NCBI GenBank assembly: GCA_963818855.1
Contig: CAWFUH010000019.1
Coordinates: forward strand, 1-64,000
Length of the DNA: 64,000 bases
Reading direction: 5' to 3'
Origin: Bog-159 sp963818855
GTDB taxonomy: Bacteria > Acidobacteriota > Terriglobia > Bryobacterales > Bryobacteraceae
The notes under the pieces were generated by a model. It was not told the DNA's origin. It was given only the letters and a program-made list of their open reading frames with translations, and ran no database searches. Position numbers and translations under genes: made by a program. Positions 1-9,049 of this stretch are shown piece by piece (position 1 is the first letter of the stretch; every line of letters begins with the position of its first letter).

Positions 1-244
1 CACCATGTTTTCAAACACTTACAGACCTTCCCTTTCGGGTTTTGGTTCCAATTGGTTCCAATTCTGGCCCGCCGAAGTTGTCTCACTCGTTCCCGTCAGG
101 TCCATACCACAGTTTTGTTCTTTCCTTGGATTCGCTTCTTCAAATAGTGCGCCAAAATATTCATAGTTCTTGATTAGGATTCTCCTGTGGGTTGGAACTG
201 TGGTGTAGCTCAATGCGAATGCGAAAAAAGCGAATTAAGCGAAA

Positions 245-805
245 GAAGTGATCAGAGCGCGCCGCTTCCAGTATGCTGGTCGGCCGATGGCAAGTTCCTG
301 GTTTACACCGAAAGCGGCGACGGTGACACGAAACGGAGTACCTGGCTGCTGCCGATGGACGGAGACCGCAAACCGATTCCGTTTCTCAACGCCGGGTTCA
401 GCGTGGATGAGGCAAAACTGTCGCCCGTGATGGACGGCCGGGGGCGTCAGTGATGGCGGACTTGTCGAACGAGACTGGCTCCCAAGAGGTCTACATTCGT
501 CCGTCTCCTCCGGGCGCGCTGGGCGGACCGCGGGGCCCACGTTGCGCATTTCCGCTGCCGGCGGACACGATCCTTTTTGGCGCAAGGACGGCAGGGAGCT
601 ATTCTACTTCGCGAATCCGGGGCAGATGGCCGTGGAATTGAAGCTCGGCGATGCGCCGCAAATCGGTGTACCGCATCTGCTGTTCCAACCCGGCGCCCCA
701 CAGTCTCCGCGGACGGCCAGCACTTCTTGTCCGTCGAAAGCGCCGGCGAGCCGCCCGCCGCCCGGATCAACGCTGAATTGGACCGCGGAGCTGGCCGGTA
801 AGTAG
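245..805 (+). pseudogene. Decayed C-terminal TolB-like (PD40) propeller of a Ser/Thr kinase
   Basis: Three reading frames in succession give one recognisable protein: WSADGKFLVYTESGDGDT, then LSNETGSQEVYIRP, then ISAAGGHDPFWRKDGRELFY, and finally VSADGQHFL. These are blades of the PD40/TolB-like propeller that sits outside the membrane in acidobacterial Ser/Thr kinases such as the intact one at 25184-28012. At least three frameshifts separate the pieces and the kinase half is absent, so the copy is dead. Bases 1-244 carry no gene I can support; a 10-base tandem (ggttccaatt twice) lies near 45-64. The break near 245 is where propeller homology starts abruptly, which suggests an insertion or deletion junction. 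Confidence 0.75.
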
Positions 806-867
806 TCTAACTCGGCCTGCACGCCGGACCCGCATGCGGAGGCTGCGGGCCGGCGTCGACCGTACTC

Positions 868-3800
868 TTAGAAGCGGACCTGGGCCACCAATGGCCGGGC
901 GGGCTGGTCCGAGGGACTCTTTACGCCGGGTTTAGCTGGATGGTGCGCCGCAGCCCGGACAACCTGCGAGTGACGGTGCGCCGGCCTCCCTTTGGCCATG
1001 GCTATCTGGATGCCGTGGACCTGGGCCAGCAGTTGCTTCATGGCCGCCTGCTGCTCCTGGCCCTGCTTCGCCTCCTCGGCCACCTGCGATTCGAGCCTGG
1101 CAATCTCGGCCTGGTCGGCGGTGTGCTCCTTGGCCAGCTTCTGCACTTCGTTGAGGAGCATCGCGTCCAGCTTGTAGTACTGCACGGTTTCGATCTGACC
1201 ATCCTTGCCGCGAACCACCAGGTCCGGATAAACGTCCGCCACTTCCTCGGCAATGAGCCCATACTGGATGGGCTTCGAACCATCGGCGTAGGGCTTCTTG
1301 TAGCGGAAGGTCACCGGCCGCAAGCGCAGCAGGCCGTCGCTCGCCGCGTCCATATCATGGATGTCTTCCTTGTAGCGTCGCGAAGACGAAACTGTACCGA
1401 GATTGCCATTGCTGTCGATGAGAACCTGGACCGCGCCGCCGGATTCCGTGGTCACGCCATAGATTCCCGCGATGTACGTTGCCGTTTGGCAAGGGAGGGT
1501 GCACAAATCTACGCTATAGGTGTTGCCGATGCGGATGTGGTTCGACTCTGTTGTCACACCTATATTGCCGATAGCGATGTTGCCACCCTCACTAAACTGG
1601 TAGTTGCCGCCGGCGGTGCTTCCCACCATGATATTGTTGCTTCCTCCTAACGTATTAGCGCGGCCTAGCGCGGCGCCCGCCCCGTACCCGATGGCGGTGT
1701 TATTGCTGCCGCTGTTGTTTTTTAAGAGGGCGGCGTCCCCGACGGCGGTGTTGCCGCCGACAGCGTAGGCCGAATAGAGGGCCTGGGATCCGATGGCGGT
1801 GTTGCCGATGCCGGTGGTGTTGAACCAGAGGGCTTGGTAGCCGCTGGCGGTGTTTGCGTTGCCCGTGGTGTTGTAGAAAAGTGCCTGGTACCCGCTGGCG
1901 GTGTTGTTGTTGACGCCGGTGTTGCTGCTGCCGGCACCCTGCCCCACAAACGTGTTGCTATAGTCAGACGCGGTCAGCACGTTCACGCCGGCGATTTGGT
2001 AGGCGTTGGTGGAGTTGACAGTCGCGCCCGCGAGTGTTCCACTGAAGCTTGCTGTAGTCCCCCCAAGGTTGCCGGTCAGGGTGCCGCCCGCCAGGGGCAG
2101 GAAGGTACTGCTGGCATAGCTCGCCGCCGCGGACTCCGCTGTCGAAACGCCACCCGCAACTGCCGCCGTAACGCTGCTGTTCGTGGCGATGACGGCCTCG
2201 TCGACATTCAGGGTGACGTTGCCGCCAGTGCCGCCCCCGGTGAGTCCGGCGCCTGCCGTGACGCCGGTGATGCTGCCCGTGGCCGCAGTGCCGGTGCCGA
2301 GCTGGCCGTTCGAATTAATCACCACTGGAAGGGGGGTTCCGGAAGGGGTCACGCCATTGATTCCCGCTATATAAGTTGCCGTTTGGCTGGCTCCGCCGAT
2401 ACGGATGACGCCCGACTCTCCCGCGGTGCCCTGGTTGCCGATGTCGATGTTGTTGCTCTCGCCGCCGGTGAAGTTGAATCCCGCTTGGTGCCCGAGCGCA
2501 GTGTTGTTCGCGCCCGTGGTGATTTGCGAGAGGGCTGCCCCGCCGTTCGCGGTGTTGCCGCTGCCGGTGGTGGCTGCGGCGCCGGCCCCGGCGCCTGCAA
2601 ACAGATTATTCGATCCCGCCACGCTCAATACGTTGGCGCCGCCGATCTGGTAAGGGTTCGTGGAGTTGACCGTGCTGAAGCTCGCCGTCGTACCGGTCAG
2701 GGGACCGCTCAGGGTGCCGCCCGCCAGGGGCAGGAAGGTACTGTTGGCATAACTCTCCGCCGCCGTAACGCCACCCGAGACTGCCGCCGTAACGCTGCTG
2801 TTCGTGGCGATAACCGTCTCGTCGACGTTCAGGGTGACGTTGCCGCCGGCGCCGCCGCCGGTGAGTCCGGTGCCGGCTGTGACGCCGGTGATGGAGCCCG
2901 TCGCCGCAGTGCCGGTGCCGAGCTGCCCGTTGGCGTTAATCACCACCGGAAGCGGGCTTCCGGAAGGCGTCACGCCGTTGATTCCTGCGATGTACGTCGC
3001 GGTTTGGGCGGTACCGATGCGGACCACACCCGACTCTCCGTTGACACCCCCGCTTCCAATATCGATGTTGTTGCTTTCACTGCTGGTGAAGTTGGACCCG
3101 GCCAGGGCCCCGAGGAGGATATTGCCGCTTCCCGTGGTCAAACCGGCGGTCGTCCCGGAATTAACTCCCGCCTGGTTCCCGACAGCCACGTTATTACTGC
3201 CCGTGGTGTTGAAGAAGAGGGCCACGTGTCCGCTGGCCGTGTTGGCGTTGCCCGAGGTGTTGTTTTGGAGGGCGTTGTTTCCGCTGGCGGCGTTGCTGAA
3301 GCCCACGGTGTTGCCGGTGAGTGCATTGGTCCCGCCGGCGAAATTGTCGTGCCCCGAGACGTTGTTTTGGAGGGCCATTAGCCCGATTGCTGTATTCGAG
3401 TAACCCGTGGTGTTGGATAGGAGGACGCTGGCCCCGATGGCGGTGTTGTTGGTGCCCGTGGTATTGGCAGCGCCGGCGCCCTTGCCCACAAAAACGTTAT
3501 CGGTGCCCGCCACGCTCAGCACGTTCGAGCCGCCGATTTGATAAGGGTTGGTGGAGTTGACTGTGGCTCCCGTGAGCGTTCCAGTGAAGCTTGCCGTCGT
3601 ACCGGCCAGTGCGCCGGTCAGGGTACCCCCCGCGAGCGGCAGGAAAGCCAGAGGCGTGCATGACGCCGGCAACCCTTGGAGGGCGTAGCCGCTGGCGCAG
3701 GAATAGCTCGCCAGTTGTATTGTGGTGCTCTCGCCCAATGGCACAGGGCCGCCACCCATCAACCCCGGTCCGGCTGACACAAACACGGTGGAGTAGGCGA

Positions 3801-6219
3801 GCATGCTGTTGGAGACGCCTCCCGCCGGGATGCTCAGGCTGACGTTGCCGCTCGTGCCGCCGCCCGTGAGTCCGGTGCCTGCCGTGACGCCCGTGATGGT
3901 TCCCGATCCAGATCCGGGGAAGGTTTGCCCGGGTGCGAACGTGATTTGACCGTTGGAAGCGATCGCCAGACCCGTTTCGGCCAAAGTAGGATTGGCTCCG
4001 GTGGCGGTGAGCAAGTTCAGACTGCCAGCGTCCGCCGACCCGCTTCCTTCCGCATGCCAACGGAACTGCTCGTTCACCGCGCTCGAACCGTTCCACGATG
4101 AGGCAAAGAAGTCCAGGGGATTGGAACTCGAAGGAGTCCCGCCGGTAGCGGTACCCGTCGCCGGCAGCACCGCGCCGCCACTCAACGTCTGCGCCAGGGT
4201 GAACGTGTTAGTGGCCGCCAGTTGCGCATAGGCAGTGTTCAGCGCGCTGGTGTTCAGTCCCAGTGTCACGCTCGTGGTGGCGCCGGGGTTGAAGGTCACC
4301 GGCCCGCCGGTAAGCGGGGCGGCGGTGTTCAAGGTGAGGCTGCTGCCCGTGATGGCACCGCTGGCCGTATTGACAGCGCTGGTGGCGAAGGCCTCCGCGG
4401 TGATCACGCCGCCGGAGACCGCCGAAGTGACGCTGCTGTTGGTCGCGAGCACGGTCGGGTCCGCGCTCAGCGAAGGGTTGGCTGCCGTGCCGCCCACCAG
4501 AACGCCCGAGCCGGCGGTCGTCCCCACGCCCAGCACGCCGGTGTTGCTCAGGTTCAACGTGCCGCCCAACGTCACTGTGCCGCCGCCCGAGAGGCCGGAG
4601 CCGGTGTTGACGGTCAGCGAGGGGTTTTGCAGCATGGAGTTCGTGACGCCAGCCGAGGCGATGCTTAGCGTGCCGCTGGTGGTGATGGGCCCGCCCGTCA
4701 AGCCGGCGCCGGTCGCAACACTGGCCACCGTGCCGTTGCCCGGCGTTACGCAGGTGGGCGCGGCATCACGCGTTAGACCCGAGACCACCTTGCCCGTGGT
4801 GCAGGTTCCGACGCCTGAGTAGCCATTCGCCAGCATGGCGTCGGTCACACCCGCGCTGGGAACACTTAGACTGACGGTGCCGCTGGCGCCGCCGCCGGTG
4901 AGTCCCGCGCCTGCCGTGACGCCGGTGATCGTGCCCACCGCCGAAGCGCCGGTGCCAAGCTGGCCGCTGGCGTTAATCACCACCGGTAAAGGGCTCCCCG
5001 AAGGCGTCACACCCGTGATTCCGGCGATGTACGTGGCCTTTTGAGAGCCTGGCGTACCAACGCGGATCACGCCCGACTCTCCCGTTGCGCCCTGGTTCCC
5101 GATATCGATGTTGTTGCTTTCGGTCGACTTGAAGTTCTGGCCTGCCAGCGATCCCTCCATGATGTTCGAACTTCCGGTGGTTAGATTAAGGCCGGCATTG
5201 TATCCGGTGGCGGTGTTGTTGGATCCCGTTGTGTTGGTGAAGAGGGCCAACGCCCCTGTGGAGGTGTTGCCCGAGCCCGTGGTGTTGTACTGCAGCGCTC
5301 CGGCCCCGGTTCCGGTGTCGCCGGATCCCGTGGTGTTGTAGAAGAGGGCCGCGCCGCCGGTGGCGGTGTCGTAGTAGCCCGTGGTGTTAGTAGTAAGGGC
5401 AGCCTCGCCTGTGCCGGTGTTGAAGTAGCCGGTGGTGTTCTCGTAGAGCGCGCCATAGCCGTCAGCGGTGTTGTTGGAGCCCGAAGTATCGTTGACCAGG
5501 GCATCGACGCCGGTGCCGGTGTTGTTGACACCCTTGGTCGTAGCGGCCGGTTGTGCACCGCGCTTAATGGGAGACGGAGAGGTAGTCGCGGACTCGGAGA
5601 TAGAGATCGAGGCTGCGACGGGCGCCGCCATCATTGGGGTCGCGTTCGCTCCTGTCGATGGCGGGGCATTCGCTCCGCTGGATGCAGCTCCGTTGGCGGC
5701 GCTCAGGCCGGACGATCCCGCCAGGGCATAGGCCGAAGCCGGCTTGCCGCCGAGGGTGTCCGCGTCGGACGCCTTCAGGGCGTAGGGCACGGCCACCAGC
5801 AAAACGCGCGGTTGTTCGACCGCTCCAGGCAGCTCCGGCTGGACTCCCAGCCACAGGGCTTTGCCCGACGCAAATAAATCCAGCGGCAAGCCAGCGGAGT
5901 CTGCCATGCCCAGAAACACGCCGTAGTGGCCGTGTTGATCCAACTGGACCTTTTGGGATTCCGACCAGAGCGGGCTACCGCCTTCCTGCACTTCGTAAAG
6001 GGAGAAGCTGAGGCTAACTATGCCTGGCGCCGCGTTTGCGCTGCCATCTGTTCCGCTCTGGGTGATCGCGGAATTGATCGCGCCGCTATACTTGATCAGG
6101 CGGGGCACCACGCTGCCGTCACTGCTGGAACCGCCCGCCGGGCCTGACTGCGCCCGTAAACCCGCTGTGCCCAAGAGGCACGTTAGCACAACCGTTACTA
6201 AGATTCGCCGTTTCGTCAT
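868..6219 (-). CDS. Giant exported repeat protein with C-terminal S74-type chaperone domain
   Basis: About 1783 residues. I chose the ATG at 6219 because GGAGAGGG lies 5-8 bases upstream; the GTG at 6234 overlaps that site. The N-terminus is basic then hydrophobic (MTKRRILVTVVLTCLLGTAG) and ends in LRAQS, a signal peptide. An N-terminal domain (roughly 30-150) has the WLGVQPE and VPYALKASDADTLGG motifs common in acidobacterial surface proteins. Long arrays follow of short Asn/Thr/Gly repeats of the type NTTGSNNTATGYNA, resembling YadA-like head repeats, alternating with repeated ITGVTAGTGLTGGG modules. The last 172 residues start at SSRRYKEDI and include LRPVTFRYK and YGLIAEEVA, typical of the S74/endosialidase intramolecular chaperone, then a coiled coil (LESQVAEEAKQG) and a basic tail. 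In that family the chaperone trimerises the fibre and cuts itself off at the first Ser. Likely a trimeric surface fibre; ligand unknown. Confidence 0.85.
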   Translation of the reverse strand: MTKRRILVTVVLTCLLGTAGLRAQSGPAGGSSSDGSVVPRLIKYSGAINSAITQSGTDGSANAAPGIVSLSFSLYEVQEGGSPLWSESQKVQLDQHGHYGVFLGMADSAGLPLDLFASGKALWLGVQPELPGAVEQPRVLLVAVPYALKASDADTLGGKPASAYALAGSSGLSAANGAASSGANAPPSTGANATPMMAAPVAASISISESATTSPSPIKRGAQPAATTKGVNNTGTGVDALVNDTSGSNNTADGYGALYENTTGYFNTGTGEAALTTNTTGYYDTATGGAALFYNTTGSGDTGTGAGALQYNTTGSGNTSTGALALFTNTTGSNNTATGYNAGLNLTTGSSNIMEGSLAGQNFKSTESNNIDIGNQGATGESGVIRVGTPGSQKATYIAGITGVTPSGSPLPVVINASGQLGTGASAVGTITGVTAGAGLTGGGASGTVSLSVPSAGVTDAMLANGYSGVGTCTTGKVVSGLTRDAAPTCVTPGNGTVASVATGAGLTGGPITTSGTLSIASAGVTNSMLQNPSLTVNTGSGLSGGGTVTLGGTLNLSNTGVLGVGTTAGSGVLVGGTAANPSLSADPTVLATNSSVTSAVSGGVITAEAFATSAVNTASGAITGSSLTLNTAAPLTGGPVTFNPGATTSVTLGLNTSALNTAYAQLAATNTFTLAQTLSGGAVLPATGTATGGTPSSSNPLDFFASSWNGSSAVNEQFRWHAEGSGSADAGSLNLLTATGANPTLAETGLAIASNGQITFAPGQTFPGSGSGTITGVTAGTGLTGGGTSGNVSLSIPAGGVSNSMLAYSTVFVSAGPGLMGGGPVPLGESTTIQLASYSCASGYALQGLPASCTPLAFLPLAGGTLTGALAGTTASFTGTLTGATVNSTNPYQIGGSNVLSVAGTDNVFVGKGAGAANTTGTNNTAIGASVLLSNTTGYSNTAIGLMALQNNVSGHDNFAGGTNALTGNTVGFSNAASGNNALQNNTSGNANTASGHVALFFNTTGSNNVAVGNQAGVNSGTTAGLTTGSGNILLGALAGSNFTSSESNNIDIGSGGVNGESGVVRIGTAQTATYIAGINGVTPSGSPLPVVINANGQLGTGTAATGSITGVTAGTGLTGGGAGGNVTLNVDETVIATNSSVTAAVSGGVTAAESYANSTFLPLAGGTLSGPLTGTTASFSTVNSTNPYQIGGANVLSVAGSNNLFAGAGAGAAATTGSGNTANGGAALSQITTGANNTALGHQAGFNFTGGESNNIDIGNQGTAGESGVIRIGGASQTATYIAGINGVTPSGTPLPVVINSNGQLGTGTAATGSITGVTAGAGLTGGGTGGNVTLNVDEAVIATNSSVTAAVAGGVSTAESAAASYASSTFLPLAGGTLTGNLGGTTASFSGTLAGATVNSTNAYQIAGVNVLTASDYSNTFVGQGAGSSNTGVNNNTASGYQALFYNTTGNANTASGYQALWFNTTGIGNTAIGSQALYSAYAVGGNTAVGDAALLKNNSGSNNTAIGYGAGAALGRANTLGGSNNIMVGSTAGGNYQFSEGGNIAIGNIGVTTESNHIRIGNTYSVDLCTLPCQTATYIAGIYGVTTESGGAVQVLIDSNGNLGTVSSSRRYKEDIHDMDAASDGLLRLRPVTFRYKKPYADGSKPIQYGLIAEEVADVYPDLVVRGKDGQIETVQYYKLDAMLLNEVQKLAKEHTADQAEIARLESQVAEEAKQGQEQQAAMKQLLAQVHGIQIAMAKGRPAHRHSQVVRAAAHHPAKPGVKSPSDQPARPLVAQVRF

Positions 6220-6417
6220 AAGTTCCCTCTCCACTTGTCGTCCAACTTTTTGGTCCCCTCTGTCCTGCTACAAAGTGCTTCGCGATAGACCGAGTCGCCT
6301 GCAGGTGCAAGCACTCCGCCAAAGCCCGCCAGATCGAGCTCTTCGCGCAAGCCCCTGATAATCCAACCAATCGCGAATCGAAAGCGGAAAGCGTACAGGC
6401 TCGGGGCGAGGCCGAAA

Positions 6418-6455
6418 CCTATCCAATCGGATAGTACCTATCTGACCGGATAGGA
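6418..6455. promoter_or_regulatory. Two tandem 19-bp palindromes, possible operator
   Basis: The 19-base unit CCTATCCAATCGGATAGTA is followed at once by CCTATCTGACCGGATAGGA. Each is an inverted repeat (CCTATC / GATAG(G)) and the two sit head to tail, 8 bases before the FHA-type remnant at 6463. Paired palindromes one to two helical turns apart are typical of dimeric repressor operators. The regulator is not identifiable. Confidence 0.45.
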
Positions 6456-6462
6456 ATCGCTT

Positions 6463-6660
6463 ATGCTAGAAAATCGGCCCATGGAACACGAGCACAATCC
6501 GAGCCTGATCGGCATCGGCGGCCCAGTCGAAGGGGCACTTTCGCGTTATCCCGGCAGTATGCTGCTTGCCCGTGGGGACGGAGGCGGAACGTTTGTCCTG
6601 GCGATAACGCCAACGGCTGGTGGCCAGCCCCATCAGGGTCTACCCCCCACTGACGGATAG
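6463..6660 (+). pseudogene. Remnant of an FHA-domain protein
   Basis: The first frame reads SLIGIGGPVEG, like the first strand of FHA domains (usual pattern: GP.EG..F.L....+ iGR). After that the homology jumps frame: TFALS in one frame, GSMLLARGDGG in another, and NVCPGDNA in a third. An intact FHA domain would join these as TFALSGSMLLGRGDG..NVCLGDNA. FHA domains bind phosphothreonine, often in pathways with Ser/Thr kinases like the one at 25184. Two or more frameshifts make this a dead fragment. The reconstruction is my reading of the frames, so confidence is moderate. Confidence 0.45.
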
Positions 6661-7282
6661 TGAAGGGAAGCGCCAGAAAGATTCAACAGGCTGCACCGGC
6701 AACGGCAATAGCGCCTTCGGATGCGCTCCCGCCTGGCGTTCAGAGCGGCGGTAACGCTCTCACTCTCGCGGATACCCTTGGCGGCGCTTCGGCGCGCCGA
6801 TTTTCACGCCACGCAGTATAGTCCTCGGAAGCCGCCGCCCAGTGTTTTTCCGCGCGGGACTGTACATTTTTCCTTCGTACTCCGCATGTTCGATTAGGAG
6901 GGCATGAAAATGTCACAACAACGAAACGAATCCGATTCAGATTTCGGAGAACAAACTATGTCAGCTGCACGAATTCTCGATGTTCTGAAAACGAATTGGA
7001 ACGGTTCGCTCCGGCTCGCGAGCGCTCTGGTGGCGGTGTTGGCTGCCCTTCCGCTCCACGCCCAGTCTTACCAGGACCTGTACGACTTCGACTGTACCTT
7101 GTCGGGATGCTCACACTATGGCACATTGACGCAGGGACGCAACGGCAACCTCTACGGAACTACGCAGTCCGGAGGCTCTAACAACTTGGGGACGATCTTC
7201 ATGGTGAATCCCGCGGGCACCGGATACACCGTTCTGTGGAATTTCGACGCAACTACCGGCGCCGGTGGCGGAGGCTTGACCC

Positions 7283-7322
7283 CAATGCCGCTTGGTTTTC
7301 TTGCGCGAATTATGCAGAACCC
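7283..7322 (+). repeat. IS left terminal inverted repeat
   Basis: Begins CAATGCCGCTTGGTTTTC and ends TGCAGAACCC. It matches the reverse complement of 9010-9049 at 36 of 40 positions. It is adjacent to the left copy of the target duplication. Confidence 0.9.
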
Positions 7323-7405
7323 CATTTGCGCACCAAGGAGGGCCCCTTGTATGTCGGTCGGCCTAGGAGGGCAGCCCAAACAAAATAGTCGAGTTATGTT
7401 TGTAC

Positions 7406-8758
7406 ATGAACTCTGCCGACACGTTTCAATTATTGCGGCTGTTCCAAAAGGTCGCACCAGCCTGGTTTTTCCACAGTCTCAGCCGCAAGCACGGATACGT
7501 GTTCCGGGAAGGGGTCTACAGTGCCGCCGTGGTGATATGGCTGATGATCTGGCAGCGCCTACAGGGGAACCGAAGTTTAGCCGCGGCGGTGCAGCACCTG
7601 CTGCAGGGTGGTGCCCAAGATCTGGTCAGCGACAGCAAACGGTGGACCGAGGCGAAGGTATCCGCGGCCACGGGGAGCTATTGTCAAGCGCGGCAAAAAT
7701 TACCGAAACTGATAGTCGGGGAAGTCATGGATCGCATGGTCGAGCAGCTCCGGGCGGAAATGCAAGAGGGATGGGCGGGCCTGCAGCGGCCCGTGATGCT
7801 GATCGATGGATCGAGCCTCCAGTTGCAGCATTCCCCGGAACTGGTGCGGAGGTTTTCACCCGGGCACAATCAACATGGGGAGAACCATTGGCCGGTGATG
7901 CGGATTGTGGTATTCCACGATGTGTTCAGCGGATTGGCTCTGCGACCGAGTTGGGGAGCGATGTATGGCGATGAGGCGGTGAGCGAGCAGGGGTTGGCCG
8001 AACAGGCACTGGGAAGGTTACCGGCCGATGCGGTGGTGCTGGGCGATGGCAACTTTGGGATCTTCGCCTTCGCCTATGCGACCCAGCAGAGCCAGCGATG
8101 CATGATCTTGCGACTGACCCAGGCGCGCGCACAAAAGATCATGGGGGGCGCCCTGCTGCAGGGCACGGAGCGGAGGGTAGCCTGGCGGGCTAGTCGCTGG
8201 GATCGCGGCGCCCACCCGCAGTTGCCGGAGCAGGCGACGGTGGAAGGACGACTGATAGTGTGTACAAATCCGTCCCGCCCGCACGAACTGCTGTATCTGT
8301 TTACGACGCTGGATCTGCCGGTGGCGGAGATCCTGGGGATCTACAAGCTGCGCTGGAATGTGGAGACCGATCTGCGGTCCCTCAAGCGCACGGTGGGGTT
8401 GCACCAACTCAACTGCAAGAGTCCGGATATGGTGGAAAAAGAACTCCTGCTGGCGATAGCGGCCTACAACCTGGTGCGGGCGGTTATGTGCCTGGCGGCA
8501 CGGCGCGCCCACATCACCCCACGGCAGCTCAGTTTTTCTTTTGTGCAAACCGTGGTCGCCGCGGCCCTGCCGGGTTTAGACCACGCCGCCACCGACGAGG
8601 AATACCAGCAGCGGTTGGAGCGCATGTTGCGCTACGCAGCGCAGGGCAAATTGCCGAATCGTTCCCGCGTCCGAGCTTATCCCCGCGAAGTCTGGGGGCG
8701 GGGCGGTCACTTTCCGCGGCGCCAGAGAAGCGCCGAAAACGGAGGGCAAACGAAATGA
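7406..8758 (+). CDS. IS4-family DDE transposase
   Basis: 450 residues from ATG 7406; an in-frame TTG lies two codons upstream. RNase H-fold catalytic landmarks are visible: VMLIDGSSL (first Asp), VVLGDGNFG (second Asp), and YKLRWNVETDLRSLK, which fits the IS4 signature Y-x2-R-x3-E-x6-K and supplies the catalytic Glu. The protein cuts and rejoins the IS ends. No good Shine-Dalgarno precedes 7406. A strong one (AAGGAGGG) instead precedes an ATG at 7351 in another frame, so a leader ORF may damp transposase translation. The last codons overlap the KTSC start at ATGA, implying coupled translation. Confidence 0.93.
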   Translation: MNSADTFQLLRLFQKVAPAWFFHSLSRKHGYVFREGVYSAAVVIWLMIWQRLQGNRSLAAAVQHLLQGGAQDLVSDSKRWTEAKVSAATGSYCQARQKLPKLIVGEVMDRMVEQLRAEMQEGWAGLQRPVMLIDGSSLQLQHSPELVRRFSPGHNQHGENHWPVMRIVVFHDVFSGLALRPSWGAMYGDEAVSEQGLAEQALGRLPADAVVLGDGNFGIFAFAYATQQSQRCMILRLTQARAQKIMGGALLQGTERRVAWRASRWDRGAHPQLPEQATVEGRLIVCTNPSRPHELLYLFTTLDLPVAEILGIYKLRWNVETDLRSLKRTVGLHQLNCKSPDMVEKELLLAIAAYNLVRAVMCLAARRAHITPRQLSFSFVQTVVAAALPGLDHAATDEEYQQRLERMLRYAAQGKLPNRSRVRAYPREVWGRGGHFPRRQRSAENGGQTK

Positions 8759-8991
8759 CCCTCACCGCACCTGCGACCGTTCCGGTGGACTCTACCCTAC
8801 TAGCCAGTGTGACCTACGACGTCAGCGCGTCGCTGCTCCAGTTGGCGTTTTGCGACGGGGCAATTTACCTTTACTTCGCTGTTCCAGCGGCTATCCACCA
8901 AGCTCTGCTCGCCGCCAACTCAAAGGGCTGCTACTTCAACAGCCAGATTCGAAACCGCTTCCGCTACGCCTGTCTTAGACGGCCCCAATGA
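8755..8991 (+). CDS. KTSC-domain protein, IS passenger gene
   Basis: 78 residues. Its ATG shares the sequence ATGA with the transposase stop codon. The core VDSTLLASVTYDV...LLQLAF followed by GAIYLYFAVP and the tail NSQIRNRFRY match the KTSC domain, a small domain named for a C-terminal motif and linked in the literature to RNA or nucleic-acid handling; its molecular role is unsettled. The gene lies wholly between the IS inverted repeats, so it moves with the element. The final residues (ACLRRPQ) run past the usual domain end. Possible roles are an accessory or regulator of transposition or a selfish passenger; the sequence does not decide. Confidence 0.8.
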   Translation: MTLTAPATVPVDSTLLASVTYDVSASLLQLAFCDGAIYLYFAVPAAIHQALLAANSKGCYFNSQIRNRFRYACLRRPQ

Positions 8992-9009
8992 GACACTCTT
9001 CCGCACATC

Positions 9010-9049
9010 GGGTTCTGCAAAATTCGAGCAAGCAAACCAAGTGGCATTG
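9010..9049 (-). repeat. IS right terminal inverted repeat
   Basis: On the minus strand it begins CAATGCCACTTGGTTTGC and ends TGCAGAACCC, pairing with the left end. The right target-duplication copy starts at 9050. Confidence 0.9.

Larger units (their letters stand above)
7283..9049 (+). mobile_element. IS4-family insertion sequence with KTSC passenger gene
   Basis: The element is 1767 bp. It is bounded by 40-bp imperfect inverted repeats with 36 identical positions and flanked by a 10-bp direct repeat GGCTTGACCC (7273-7282 and 9050-9059), the size usual for IS4 elements. It carries a DDE transposase and, overlapping its stop codon, a small KTSC-domain gene. Both genes are intact, so the copy may be active or recent. 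The insertion interrupts the GloVer gene in an otherwise perfect repeat. Confidence 0.92.

Noticed and set aside
1834..3381. 515-codon plus-strand open frame
   Set aside because: It lies antisense to the giant repeat protein. Its long length follows from the repeats and GC-rich codons; it has no motif or start signal.
1600..5500. Possible CRISPR array
   Set aside because: The short repeats are in-frame codon repeats of a protein; they vary in length and are not separated by unique spacers.
7351..7974. Frame with a strong ribosome site inside the IS
   Set aside because: Not annotated as a gene because it overlaps the transposase in another frame and has no family; kept only as a possible leader that affects translation.
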